From positions 1 through 42,959 of the forward strand of contig JBGPHT010000058.1 in the NCBI GenBank assembly GCA_041484525.1: DNA of 42,959 nucleotides, read 5' to 3'. How positions within the stretch are numbered: position 1 is the first letter of the stretch; every line of letters begins with the position of its first letter. Positions 18,858 through 25,736 of this stretch are shown piece by piece. The position numbers and the translations under genes were made by a program. The DNA is from JBGPHT01 sp041484525. GTDB lineage: Bacteria; Acidobacteriota; Terriglobia; Bryobacterales; Bryobacteraceae. The notes under the pieces are model-generated. The model was not told where the DNA came from and searched no databases. It saw only the letters and a program-made list of their open reading frames with translations.

Positions 18858-19623
18858 GAATGATATTTAGCGTGCAGGAATGCCGATTTTCCCCCGTGGC
18901 CGTTATAGAGAGGATGTCATCACTGAGCCGTGCGTTTGCGTAGATCCCGCCTCTGGTCGTCGCTTTGTAGACGGATGCCACGGTTTGCGCCTCAACCTGG
19001 ATTCCGAAGATTTCGATTGACGCGCCGGCCGGCAACTCGAAGCCGAATGAAATCGAACTCGCTTCGGCGTCTCCATTGGCCGTGAATGCGATCCGGTTCC
19101 AGTCTGTGGCGACCTTCCGGACTGCGCCGCTTTCACCGGCCCGCATCGTCACCGGCGTTAAAGCCTCCGATCGCGCGTACGCGCTGAGGCAGTAAACGTA
19201 TTCCCCCGGACCCGCCAGCGTCTGCGCGATCGATTGAGCGCCCGCTCCCGAGTTCGTCAGACGCCATCCCGCGGTGCCGCCGGCTGGGTCCGCGACCCCG
19301 CCGGCGAGCGAAAGCAGTGGAGCGCGCTCCCAGACCGATTCCTCAAGTGCGTCACTCCACGCCACAAGATTCCCCGCGGGATCAAGGAAAGTGAATCCGT
19401 TTAGCGTTCCTTCTGCGGCTACGAAGAACTGCCGCAGAGCTTCGGCCTCGGCATCAGAAAGTGATTCATATTCCAACTGCCATTCCGTTAATTCCGCCGA
19501 AGTGTCGGCCAATTTCACCGTGCTTCCGTCAGCCGCTCGATTCACCACGGTTCTGAGCGTGTGCCTTTTTCGGATCGGGAACTGCCCCAGGGCGCCCGTC
19601 GAAAGTTGTGGGTAGACCAGCAT
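18841..19623 (-). CDS. Distal tail protein (DUF2460-like), long paralogue
   Basis: A 260-residue tail protein. The ATG at 19623 sits two bases after the stop of its short paralogue and gives the expected family start 'MLVYPQLSTGALGQFPI'. The first 90 residues match the neighbour: 'tGA-x-x-Q-[YF]-P-I', a Trp-x-[IL] strand, 'E-A-x-x-x-FF-x-A-x-G-x-x-x-x-F-x-F-x-DP'. Residues about 95-260 form an added beta-sandwich with carbohydrate-binding-module character ('W-x-L-T-N-S-G-A-G', 'AYARS', 'FGFELPAGASIEIFGIQVEA'). Distal-tail proteins form the ring joining the tail tube to the tip. The extra domain could reach outward and bind a glycan. Confidence 0.72.
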   Translation of the reverse strand: MLVYPQLSTGALGQFPIRKRHTLRTVVNRAADGSTVKLADTSAELTEWQLEYESLSDAEAEALRQFFVAAEGTLNGFTFLDPAGNLVAWSDALEESVWERAPLLSLAGGVADPAGGTAGWRLTNSGAGAQSIAQTLAGPGEYVYCLSAYARSEALTPVTMRAGESGAVRKVATDWNRIAFTANGDAEASSISFGFELPAGASIEIFGIQVEAQTVASVYKATTRGGIYANARLSDDILSITATGENRHSCTLNIIHANHL

Positions 19624-19625
19624 AC

Positions 19626-19982
19626 CTATCGGTTCTCCACAATCGCCAGGCGCGTAGATCCTCGCATCTCCGCCAGCGTGCTCAAGTCCAGAAGGTCTGC
19701 AGCCAGGCTGCAATTCTCGTACTCATGCCCGTCCCATGGATCGATAAAAGCAAAGTGGCCGAAGGCGCCTTGAGCATCCAGGAAAAACTGTTCCATCGCC
19801 GCCAGCTCGCCGTCATCGATAAGGTCCAGGCGTATTTCCCAGCGACGCAGCGGCGCGGCGCAATCCCGATACCGCTGCTCCGTCCCGTCCACGAACCGCA
19901 TCGTCTGGTTCTGGAAACGGAGCGACTTGGTTATCGGGTACTGCGCCACCGCACCGGTCTTGAGTTTTGGAAAGCTTGGCAT
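19626..19982 (-). CDS. Distal tail protein (DUF2460-like), short paralogue
   Basis: A 118-residue protein starting 'MPSFPKLKTGAVAQYPI', with 'FVDGTEQRYRD', 'RRWEI' and 'FAFIDPWDGHEYENC' as landmarks. This pattern (FP-x-L, G-x-x-x-QYP, DG-x-x-QRY, FF-x-x-x-x-G-x-x-x-x-F-x-F-x-DPWDG) is that of distal-tail proteins of the DUF2460 group, equivalent to RcGTA gp12. It lies directly between the tape measure and its longer paralogue, which is the normal location. The stop (19626-19628) is two bases before the next ATG. Confidence 0.75.
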   Translation of the reverse strand: MPSFPKLKTGAVAQYPITKSLRFQNQTMRFVDGTEQRYRDCAAPLRRWEIRLDLIDDGELAAMEQFFLDAQGAFGHFAFIDPWDGHEYENCSLAADLLDLSTLAEMRGSTRLAIVENR

Positions 19983-19983
19983 A

Positions 19984-20664
19984 TCAGAGGTCGCTCACCA
20001 CATCGTTGATCGCATTCAGATTGAGCATGGCATCGCGGACGGCACGGGCAATGTCGCTGCTGCGGTCCAGAAACGAGCGCGCATCCATCGCCTGCACGTT
20101 CACTGTAATTTGCGGCGCCGCGGCTTGCGATGGTTCGGATGCGCTGCTCGAACCGGAACCGCTGTTTTGTCCGGGCTGTGCGGCACTGCCGGGATTTGAC
20201 GAGCGGAACGCCCGCGGCATTCCTGCCTGATCGTAGTCGGTTGCGGTGAAGCCCGCTCCGGAATAAGCGGCTGCGAAATCGATGGAAGCCGGTAGCGCAT
20301 ACTTCGTCAGCGCTGGCGGAGTAGGAGCGTCTCCGCCGCCAAACAGCCCCAACAATCCGCTGATGATCGGCGACAGTCCGAGCCCGCTCTTGAACACGCT
20401 GGAGGCGATCGAAAGGAGCGTTCCGCCAACACCGCTGTCGCCCTGTGCCGAGGTAGCGGCCGACGCGCTGGTTGGCGGTTTCGCCGCGGTCGCATTCACC
20501 GCCGTCTGCTGCTTCTGCAGTTCACCCGCCTGCAGAGCCGCTGTCGAGAGCGAAGCGGCGATCTCCTGGCCGGCATTCGCGATCGTCTCCATCGCCGGAA
20601 GCTGGCCTCCCGCGGCCGCCATGAAACTCTCAAAAAGTGTTTCTTGTGTTGTGCTGGCCATCAT
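19984..20664 (-). CDS. Short tail tape measure protein
   Basis: A 226-residue protein between the G/GT chaperone and the distal-tail genes, where the tape measure always lies. It has an N-terminal amphipathic part, an Ala/Thr/Ser-rich linker, a hydrophobic Gly-rich segment (about 80-112, 'GGTLLSIASSVFKSGLGLSP...LGLFGGG'), and the C-terminal motif 'ITVNVQAMDARSFLDRSSDI' found at the end of many siphovirus and prophage tape measures. Tape measure length sets tail length at roughly 0.15 nm per residue, so the tail would be only about 30-40 nm. RcGTA also has a very short tape measure. A second ATG at 20661 is possible. Confidence 0.68.
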   Translation of the reverse strand: MMASTTQETLFESFMAAAGGQLPAMETIANAGQEIAASLSTAALQAGELQKQQTAVNATAAKPPTSASAATSAQGDSGVGGTLLSIASSVFKSGLGLSPIISGLLGLFGGGDAPTPPALTKYALPASIDFAAAYSGAGFTATDYDQAGMPRAFRSSNPGSAAQPGQNSGSGSSSASEPSQAAAPQITVNVQAMDARSFLDRSSDIARAVRDAMLNLNAINDVVSDL

Positions 20665-21342
20665 TCATCTCTTGCGTAAGTGCCCTCTCCAAAATCACGA
20701 ACGCGTCCACCTCGCGTGCCGTCAACTCGCCCACGTCGATTGAGCGCAGACTTCGTCGAACCAGGAAGTCCTCCACCAATACTTCGCTCTCGGCCGTGAT
20801 ATACGATTTCGGGCACGTGTCGGTGGAAACGTGGCGGCGCGCCCAAACCGGCGACGCGCCGTTCTCCGCACCGAAGCCGAGCCAGCCGCAGCGCCGCTTC
20901 TTTTCCAGACCGGACTTCCGGCATGCGTCGCACTTCCAACCGGCCTGGTTGGAGAATTGAAAGTGAAAGGCGACGGTTAGTTTTTTCGTTCCGCCTCGGA
21001 TAGCCCGGTCTCGAACTTGACCGCCTCCAGGGCTTCGCGGAAGAGATCCTCCGGGCCGCTCTCCGACAGCAATTCCGGCGTCGCCTCGCATCCATCGAGT
21101 TGCAGACCCGAAACTCCCCGCAGCCCCCAAACCACGTAGAGCCGGTCGATTTGCGCCTGCAGCAGCGCCGCATCCATGCGATCCCCAGGCTGCTGGCCGG
21201 CTTCTCGAAATTCCATCTCCCGGGCCAGTTCGCGGATGCGCCGCATCAGTTCCATGCGCCGCCCGAACGACATCTTCGCCACCGTAAACGCTACGCCGCT
21301 CGCGGTTCGCGAGTCGACCGTCTTCACGCTGTCATAGGTCAT
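20630..21342 (-). CDS. Tail assembly chaperone GT, made by programmed -1 frameshift
   Basis: Reading starts at 21342 in the G frame and slips back one base at the heptamer at 20980-20986, giving a 237-residue fusion. The T part (116 residues) has no ATG, GTG or TTG between the slip site and its Cys-rich region, so it can hardly be made any other way. T begins 'LTVAFHFQFSNQAGWKCDAC' and carries Cys-x-x-Cys plus further Cys ('KRRCGW', 'DTCPK'), like a zinc ribbon; its C-terminal half is helical ('EDFLVRRSLRSIDVGELTAREV'). In lambda the G and GT proteins coat the tape measure and recruit tail-tube protein. The location between major tail protein and tape measure is the canonical one. The T end overlaps the tape measure start. 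Confidence 0.8.
20977..21342 (-). CDS. Tail assembly chaperone G (unshifted product)
   Basis: A 121-residue, mostly helical, charged protein, the product when ribosomes do not shift. It begins 'MTYDSVKTVDSRTASGVAFT' and ends 'SEAERKN' at a TAA directly after the slippery site. The first part ('GRRMELMRRIRELAREMEFRE') is a basic helix. The start follows the major tail protein stop by two bases. G-type chaperones are found at this location in most phages with long non-contractile tails and keep the tape measure soluble during tail assembly. Confidence 0.78.
   Translation of the reverse strand: MTYDSVKTVDSRTASGVAFTVAKMSFGRRMELMRRIRELAREMEFREAGQQPGDRMDAALLQAQIDRLYVVWGLRGVSGLQLDGCEATPELLSESGPEDLFREALEAVKFETGLSEAERKN
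20980..20986 (-). promoter_or_regulatory. -1 ribosomal frameshift slippery heptamer A AAA AAC
   Basis: On the minus strand the G frame reads CGA AAA AAC TAA. A AAA AAC is a canonical X XXY YYZ heptamer and lies immediately before the G stop. Moving back one base enters exactly the open T frame (20630 end). A perfect 6-bp hairpin, CCAACC/GGTTGG with a five-base loop, lies at 20936-20952, 27 bases downstream; that is farther than usual for a stimulator, so its role is uncertain. Confidence 0.85.
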
Positions 21343-21344
21343 AG

Positions 21345-22517
21345 CTATGCGAACGCCACCGCGATCTCATCGTCAATGGTGCCTTGCGCCTGTGATGCCC
21401 GGAACCGCCATTGCAGCCGATTCTCTCCGTCATCCAGCTCGGGCACCTCGGGAATCACGCTCTTCAGATACACGCCCATTACCTGGCTCTCCGTCTCGCC
21501 CAACTGGAACATGACCGAGATCGGCGACTGCTGGCGCGCTGCCTGGTAGAGTCCCGTTGTCGCCTCGTCGTCCATGCTGAAGAGGTCGAACGCCGCCGTC
21601 ACCGACCTCTGGCCTGGCAGGATTGCGCGCGGAATGCTCGATCCGAATTCGCGCGCACGCGTCTCCAGAGCGTTCTTCAACTTGATCGATGCATTCGTGA
21701 TCGTGAGGAATTGCGTGGGCGACGTCCCGAGCCAGGCTTGGCCGAGGTTCCCCGGCACGATCGAATAGTCAAACGCAGCCAGCGCCGGCTCATCCGGGAA
21801 GCTCTCGAGTTGTCCGCTGTTACCGGAGAAGCTGCTGCTGTCTAAGACGTCCTGTGCCAAGCCGGTGAAATGAAACTCGTGGTAATCGCCGTTGATCTGA
21901 ATCTCCATCTGGTCCACGGCCGCGCCGCACAGTAACCGCTGCACCGCCGTTGCCGGACTCCAGCAGTCGAACACGCTCACGCTCGGCAAGTTGGTGGACG
22001 GAAGATATGTGACCGTTGCCGAAATCGTTTCCCCGGCCGCCGGCGTCAAGGCGAGCGGCGCGTTCAATTGCACCGTGCTCGCATCCACGATCGCTGAGAC
22101 AAATCGGATCTCTCCCGCGTGTCCCACCGCCTGCCCCACGTTGAGGCTATGCGCGGAAGTAAATGTGATCTGCCCGCCGCTCGTGCTCGACGCGACCGTC
22201 CCACCCGCAAATTGCAGCGGCGTCGAGCCCAGAGCAGCGTGGAACAGAGGACCGTAACCGGGATCGCCCGCCTCTTTGTTCCAACTCGTCAGGTACGTCC
22301 GCAATTCGAAATCCGTGCGCCGCCGCCCGCCGAAGGGCGTTCCACCGAACGTCCGGCTTCCCGTCTTGTCCTTTCGCTTGGCATTTTCGATCTGTTGCCG
22401 GATGGCCAACTTGACCGCGGGTATCCGATGGCTCGCCAGAACCGTCGCGACCTGACCGTAGGAGGCTTCCAGCGCCGTGTAGAAACGGTTCGCGTTCGAA
22501 GAAATATACGATGACAT
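21345..22517 (-). CDS. Major tail tube protein
   Basis: A 390-residue protein directly upstream of the G/GT chaperone. The N terminus 'MSSYISSNANRFYTALEASY' and 'FGGTPFGGRRRTDFELRTYL' are typical of long tail-tube proteins, in which the tube fold is interrupted by an inserted Ig-like domain. That insert is seen at about 108-170 ('GGQITFTSAHSLNVGQAVGH', 'DASTVQLNAPLALTPAAGE'). The second half ('QRLLCGAAVDQMEIQINGDY', 'FQLGETESQVMGVYLKSVIP') looks like the second part of the tube domain. It polymerises into the tail tube through which DNA leaves the particle. Confidence 0.72.
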   Translation of the reverse strand: MSSYISSNANRFYTALEASYGQVATVLASHRIPAVKLAIRQQIENAKRKDKTGSRTFGGTPFGGRRRTDFELRTYLTSWNKEAGDPGYGPLFHAALGSTPLQFAGGTVASSTSGGQITFTSAHSLNVGQAVGHAGEIRFVSAIVDASTVQLNAPLALTPAAGETISATVTYLPSTNLPSVSVFDCWSPATAVQRLLCGAAVDQMEIQINGDYHEFHFTGLAQDVLDSSSFSGNSGQLESFPDEPALAAFDYSIVPGNLGQAWLGTSPTQFLTITNASIKLKNALETRAREFGSSIPRAILPGQRSVTAAFDLFSMDDEATTGLYQAARQQSPISVMFQLGETESQVMGVYLKSVIPEVPELDDGENRLQWRFRASQAQGTIDDEIAVAFA

Positions 22518-22518
22518 A

Positions 22519-23022
22519 CTAGCTCTTGCTTACTCCAATCTGGAATGTGATCTTTGCTACCTGCAGAAAGTTCTTGCCGCCGTGTTTGACCGCGCCGAAC
22601 GAGAGCTCGTATGCGCCGGCATAGAACATCCCGTCGCCCCAATCGCCGCGGTTTGTGTGGAGCACCTGTGCCATGGCATCGGCGTACAACTCGAGCCGGT
22701 CCTGCAAACCGTCCAGCCGGTCGTGAGAATGGCGGATCTCGATGGCCATCTGCACGTTTCCTGAGAACGTCCGGAACTTTTCGGCCAGCGTGTTCGCGAT
22801 CTTCTCGCAATACAAATGGACCGCCGGGTATTTCACCGTGCTGCCGCGTTCCACCAGGTCCAGCGCCACATTTTGCGTCCGTACCTGCGTCGCATCGAGC
22901 GGCCCCGCCAACGCGCGCTCGCTCTCGCTCAGTGCCGCCAGGCCCGAGTTGATCCCGGTTGGTCCGGTAACGCGATCGAATACTTTCGCCGTTACCGCAT
23001 TTCCGATTCTGGGTTGCATCAT
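22519..23022 (-). CDS. Tail terminator / head-tail joining-like protein
   Basis: A 167-residue protein between the connector and the major tail protein. The ATG at 23022 overlaps the upstream stop as ATGA; a second ATG follows at once. The N-terminal 'RIGNAVTAKVFDRVTGPTGI' and the late 'FYAGAYELSFGAVKHGGKNF' with a closing 'QVAKITFQIGV' strand suit a small alpha/beta protein like tail terminators, which cap the tail tube. 'VKYPAVHLYCEKIANTLAEK' in the middle is well kept. The assignment comes mainly from position and length. Confidence 0.55.
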   Translation of the reverse strand: MMQPRIGNAVTAKVFDRVTGPTGINSGLAALSESERALAGPLDATQVRTQNVALDLVERGSTVKYPAVHLYCEKIANTLAEKFRTFSGNVQMAIEIRHSHDRLDGLQDRLELYADAMAQVLHTNRGDWGDGMFYAGAYELSFGAVKHGGKNFLQVAKITFQIGVSKS

Positions 23023-23780
23023 CCCCTCTGGATCAGCCGCGGAACCGGCTGGATGTAGCTCAGCGCCTGTCCGCTGCCCGCGCCGATCCCTTGCGTGACT
23101 AGTGGACTCGGTTGCAGCCACGTCACGTCCGTTTGGATCGGCTCGGCGTTCTGCCGCACCAGGACATCGGGCGCGACACCAGCGTATACGTGCCAGCCCG
23201 CCGCCTTCACCGGCCCCACGCCAGGCTGGACTTCGAAGGTCCCCGCAGTCTCAATCATGGCCGGGAGGGAACTGGCCCCTTCTTCACCTGCGCCGTTCAC
23301 CCATGCCATCGCGACGTAGTAAACTCCAGCCGGCAGTGTCCCCGCCGCGAGCGCCAATTCCGGCGCCGCCGCCTGGCGCATCGGTTCGCTCGACATCCCG
23401 ATTCCCGCCTCCACCAGCTTGTCGTACGCCCACTTCGTGCGCTTCTGAAATTCCTGGAGCTTGCCGGCATAGCGGTCGTTCAGTTGATTGTTGTAAGCAT
23501 CGCGATAGGCCGCTTCCAGCGTCTTGAACGTGTGGAACAGCCGGAGCGCTGGCGTGACGATGACGCCCCCCAGCCCTTTCGAAGATCCCCTCCAAATGGA
23601 CGTGTCGCCATAGCTCATCCTGGCGAGGAGACTCTCGATCTCCACGCCTAACTCGTCCTGCGCCGCCGCCAGCTTGCGCGACAGGTCGATACCCTCGACG
23701 TTGGCCACGTCGAGCAATTGCGAATCCTGCGCCGTCAGGTCCTCGATGCTGGAAACCGGGCCGTCTGTGAACAATGCCAT
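23019..23780 (-). CDS. Head-tail connector-like protein with FN3-like C-terminal domain
   Basis: A 253-residue protein. Residues about 1-130 are helical with acidic and aromatic residues ('SIEDLTAQDSQLLDVANVEG', 'RLFHTFKTLEAAYRDAYNNQ', 'KLQEFQKRTKWAYDKLVEAG') and fit an adaptor/connector that docks under the portal. Residues about 145-235 form a beta domain with 'AGVYYVAMAWVNGAGEEGAS' and 'GWHVYAGVAPDVL'. A similar domain appears in the tail-tip protein at about 760-830. Its stop overlaps the next gene (ATGA). The function is inferred from position. Confidence 0.55.
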   Translation of the reverse strand: MALFTDGPVSSIEDLTAQDSQLLDVANVEGIDLSRKLAAAQDELGVEIESLLARMSYGDTSIWRGSSKGLGGVIVTPALRLFHTFKTLEAAYRDAYNNQLNDRYAGKLQEFQKRTKWAYDKLVEAGIGMSSEPMRQAAAPELALAAGTLPAGVYYVAMAWVNGAGEEGASSLPAMIETAGTFEVQPGVGPVKAAGWHVYAGVAPDVLVRQNAEPIQTDVTWLQPSPLVTQGIGAGSGQALSYIQPVPRLIQRG

Positions 23781-23789
23781 TGGGTCCGC

Positions 23790-24116
23790 CTAGTGCGCCG
23801 GCGTGCCGGACTTGTTTCTGAGCCGGATCAGCTCGTCCGCTGACACCACCGCCACCTGCACCTTGGAGGCTGCCAGGATCTGGTCCGCCAAGAGCTTCGC
23901 CTCCGCGTTCTGCTCGATGAATGCGGTCGCTTCATCCTTCGTGGCCAGCCGCGCCTGGCCTTCCACCACCATTTTGGCGGCCACCTTCTTCGCCACTTCC
24001 GTCAGCGCCCCGGGCTTGCCGCCATCCGCCGTTTCCAGGCTCTTCACGATCGGATACGGCTCCGCGATCAGCGCTTCTGTTTCGCGAATCTTCTGGTAAT
24101 AGAGCTTCAAATCCAT
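23790..24116 (-). CDS. Small phage head protein of unknown function
   Basis: A 108-residue, largely helical, soluble protein beginning 'MDLKLYYQKIRETEALIAEP', with 'KKVAAKMVVEGQARLATKDE' in the middle and a basic C terminus ending 'RLRNKSGTPAH'. It sits between the coat protein and the connector, where head decoration, head-completion or small assembly proteins are usual. No motif identifies it. The start has GAGGAG four bases upstream on the minus strand. Two stable hairpins lie between it and the coat gene. Confidence 0.6.
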   Translation of the reverse strand: MDLKLYYQKIRETEALIAEPYPIVKSLETADGGKPGALTEVAKKVAAKMVVEGQARLATKDEATAFIEQNAEAKLLADQILAASKVQVAVVSADELIRLRNKSGTPAH

Positions 24117-24142
24117 TCCATTCTCCTCTTGATATTCTTGGT

Positions 24143-24193
24143 GCGGGAGCAGGTTTTCCGTCCTGCCCCCGCTCCGTTGCGGGAAAGCCCCGC
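24143..24193 (-). other. Two strong RNA hairpins after the coat protein gene
   Basis: Reading the minus strand after the coat gene stop, the first hairpin has a 5-bp stem GCGGG/CCCGC (24179-24193). The second has an 11-bp stem with one G-U pair at 24143-24153 and 24162-24172 and an eight-base loop. Neither is followed by a U run, so they are not classic terminators; they could stabilise or process the coat mRNA or cause partial termination. Confidence 0.5.
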
Positions 24194-24197
24194 CTGG

Positions 24198-25109
24198 CTA
24201 AGTGTTGACCTGCACGCCCGCCACGTTCCGCAGAACGCCACAGCCGTACAGCACATCCACCGTAAATTGCTGGGCCAGCGTATTCGGCTGGTAGCTCATC
24301 ACCACGCGCATCCCGAACGTGCCGAGTTCGGCGTACTCCGCGATGGCGCCGGTCCCCGGAAGCGGCTGCGGCAGACGCCGGATCACCAGCCCGAGGGCAT
24401 TCTTCGTGAACGCCAGGTTGTGAGTCGTCACCGGGCCACTGCCGGTCTTCTGGACGAACTGGGAGCGGAACACGAAGAAGTCTTTCACCTTCCCGATCGT
24501 TCCGTCCACGATCGACCGCAGACCGGCGTCGCCCGCCGTCTGGAATTCGCTGAACCGCGGAATCTGCCGCCACGTCGAATAAGTAGCGGCGTCCACCACC
24601 ATGAACTTCTGCTCGCTCGGCGGAATCTTGGCCAGGAAGAGCGCCGTCTCCGCCTCATCGATGATGGCTTCCGTGATGGCCGTCCCGGGCGTGCCCACGG
24701 CCGCGTTCGCCGTGAACCCCGCGTACAGGCTCAGCAGGTCGGTCTCGATCTTCTGCGCGATCGCCGCCACTGCCGGTTCCATGTAGATCCGCAGCAGGTC
24801 GGGCACCGCCAGCACTTTGGTCACGTCCGGAATCTGGAAGGTCGCTTCCGCGTGCGTGTTGAGCACGATCGAAGCGCTGCCCAGGTTCGGATTCTGCGTC
24901 TGCACCGTCCCGCCCTCCGCGATATTGTTCGCCTGCATCGTGGGCGGAATCGGTACGTTGATGGTGTCCCCGGCCTGTGCCAGCGCCGGTTCATAATCGC
25001 GATTCACCAGGTTCCCCATCACGAGGTTCCCCACCAGTACCGGCAATGCGTCGGCCGCCACCAGCTTCACAATCGCGTTTGCAACGTTGCTCGAGGTAAT
25101 TGCTGCCAT
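24198..25109 (-). CDS. Major capsid protein, P22 coat-like
   Basis: A 303-residue protein of the P22 coat (gp5-like) group of the HK97 fold. Landmarks are the early 'ALPVLVGNLVMGNLVNRDYE' followed by 'AGDTINVPIPP', the aromatic-poor strand 'AEATFQIPDVTKVLAVPDLL', and 'IETDLLSLYAGFTANAAVG' in the spine-helix region. The C-terminal 'YAELGTFGMRVVMSYQPNTLA' is the closing core. P22-type coats use a separate scaffold and no protease, consistent with the scaffold gene just upstream and the lack of a protease in the cluster. It is flanked by RNA hairpins on both sides. The ATG at 25109 follows AAAGGAAA. Confidence 0.85.
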   Translation of the reverse strand: MAAITSSNVANAIVKLVAADALPVLVGNLVMGNLVNRDYEPALAQAGDTINVPIPPTMQANNIAEGGTVQTQNPNLGSASIVLNTHAEATFQIPDVTKVLAVPDLLRIYMEPAVAAIAQKIETDLLSLYAGFTANAAVGTPGTAITEAIIDEAETALFLAKIPPSEQKFMVVDAATYSTWRQIPRFSEFQTAGDAGLRSIVDGTIGKVKDFFVFRSQFVQKTGSGPVTTHNLAFTKNALGLVIRRLPQPLPGTGAIAEYAELGTFGMRVVMSYQPNTLAQQFTVDVLYGCGVLRNVAGVQVNT

Positions 25110-25135
25110 TCATTTTCCTTTCTGCGTTGTTCCTG

Positions 25136-25151
25136 CCGGCCGCGTGGCCGG
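25136..25151 (-). other. Hairpin between scaffold and coat genes
   Basis: A perfect 6-bp inverted repeat (CCGGCC/GGCCGG) with a four-base loop lies just after the scaffold stop and 26 bases before the coat ATG on the minus strand. There is no U run. Together with the hairpins after the coat gene it brackets the coat cistron. Confidence 0.45.
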
Positions 25152-25156
25152 TACTG

Positions 25157-25708
25157 CTACAGACCCTTCAGCGTCTGCGACGCCACGCGCACGATTTCCT
25201 CTCGTACCCGCTGCATCTCGTCCGCGCTCATGCCGGGACGAATCTTGTCGAGATCCAACGTCTCTCTTGACGGTGCGGGAGCCTTTTGCGTGCCTGTCAT
25301 TCCCGTCCCGCCCGGAATTCGGGCCGGCAGGAACTCCGGGTTCTCGGCCACGAAGGTCGCCAGATAGTCCTTCACCGTGGTCTCTCCGGCTTCGTTCCGC
25401 GCCACCAGCCTGCCGTCGTCGGTGCGTACGATACCGTCCTGAACGGCTTTGAATGCCAAGTCGATCTTGGCCACGCCTAACCGCTGCAATTCGGCTCGCA
25501 CCATGGAGCTGCGATCCGCTTCCTGCGCCATTTTCCGGCTGGCCTGATTCTCGTCAACTAACTCGTTTACGCGGCGCTCCAGTTGCTCTCGCCGCTTCCG
25601 TTCGTCGAGCAACTCCACCTTGTAAGCCGGTTCGTTTTTGGCGTGTTCGTGGTCCACGAACTCCTGCACCGCCTGCCGCACAATTCCTTGAACGTCGATA
25701 CCTTCCAT
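25157..25708 (-). CDS. Capsid scaffolding protein
   Basis: A 183-residue, highly charged protein. Residues about 15-70 are a coiled coil ('EHAKNEPAYKVELLDERKRR', 'QLERRVNELVDENQASRK'), the middle (about 95-125) is a small folded segment, and a Pro/Gly-rich linker ('PARIPGGTGMTGTQKAPAPS') leads to a C-terminal helix ('MSADEMQRVREEIVRVASQT') that would bind the coat. This is the usual layout of scaffolds for P22-type coats, and the gene lies between portal and coat as expected. The ATG at 25708 follows a GC-rich spacer of 28 bases after the portal stop. Confidence 0.75.
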   Translation of the reverse strand: MEGIDVQGIVRQAVQEFVDHEHAKNEPAYKVELLDERKRREQLERRVNELVDENQASRKMAQEADRSSMVRAELQRLGVAKIDLAFKAVQDGIVRTDDGRLVARNEAGETTVKDYLATFVAENPEFLPARIPGGTGMTGTQKAPAPSRETLDLDKIRPGMSADEMQRVREEIVRVASQTLKGL

Positions 25709-25736
25709 ATGCCTCCCCGCAGGCGATTCGCCTGCC

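Noticed and set aside
24129..25367. 412-residue plus-strand frame over the coat and scaffold genes
   Set aside because: Arg/His-rich shadow of two well-supported genes; no motif.
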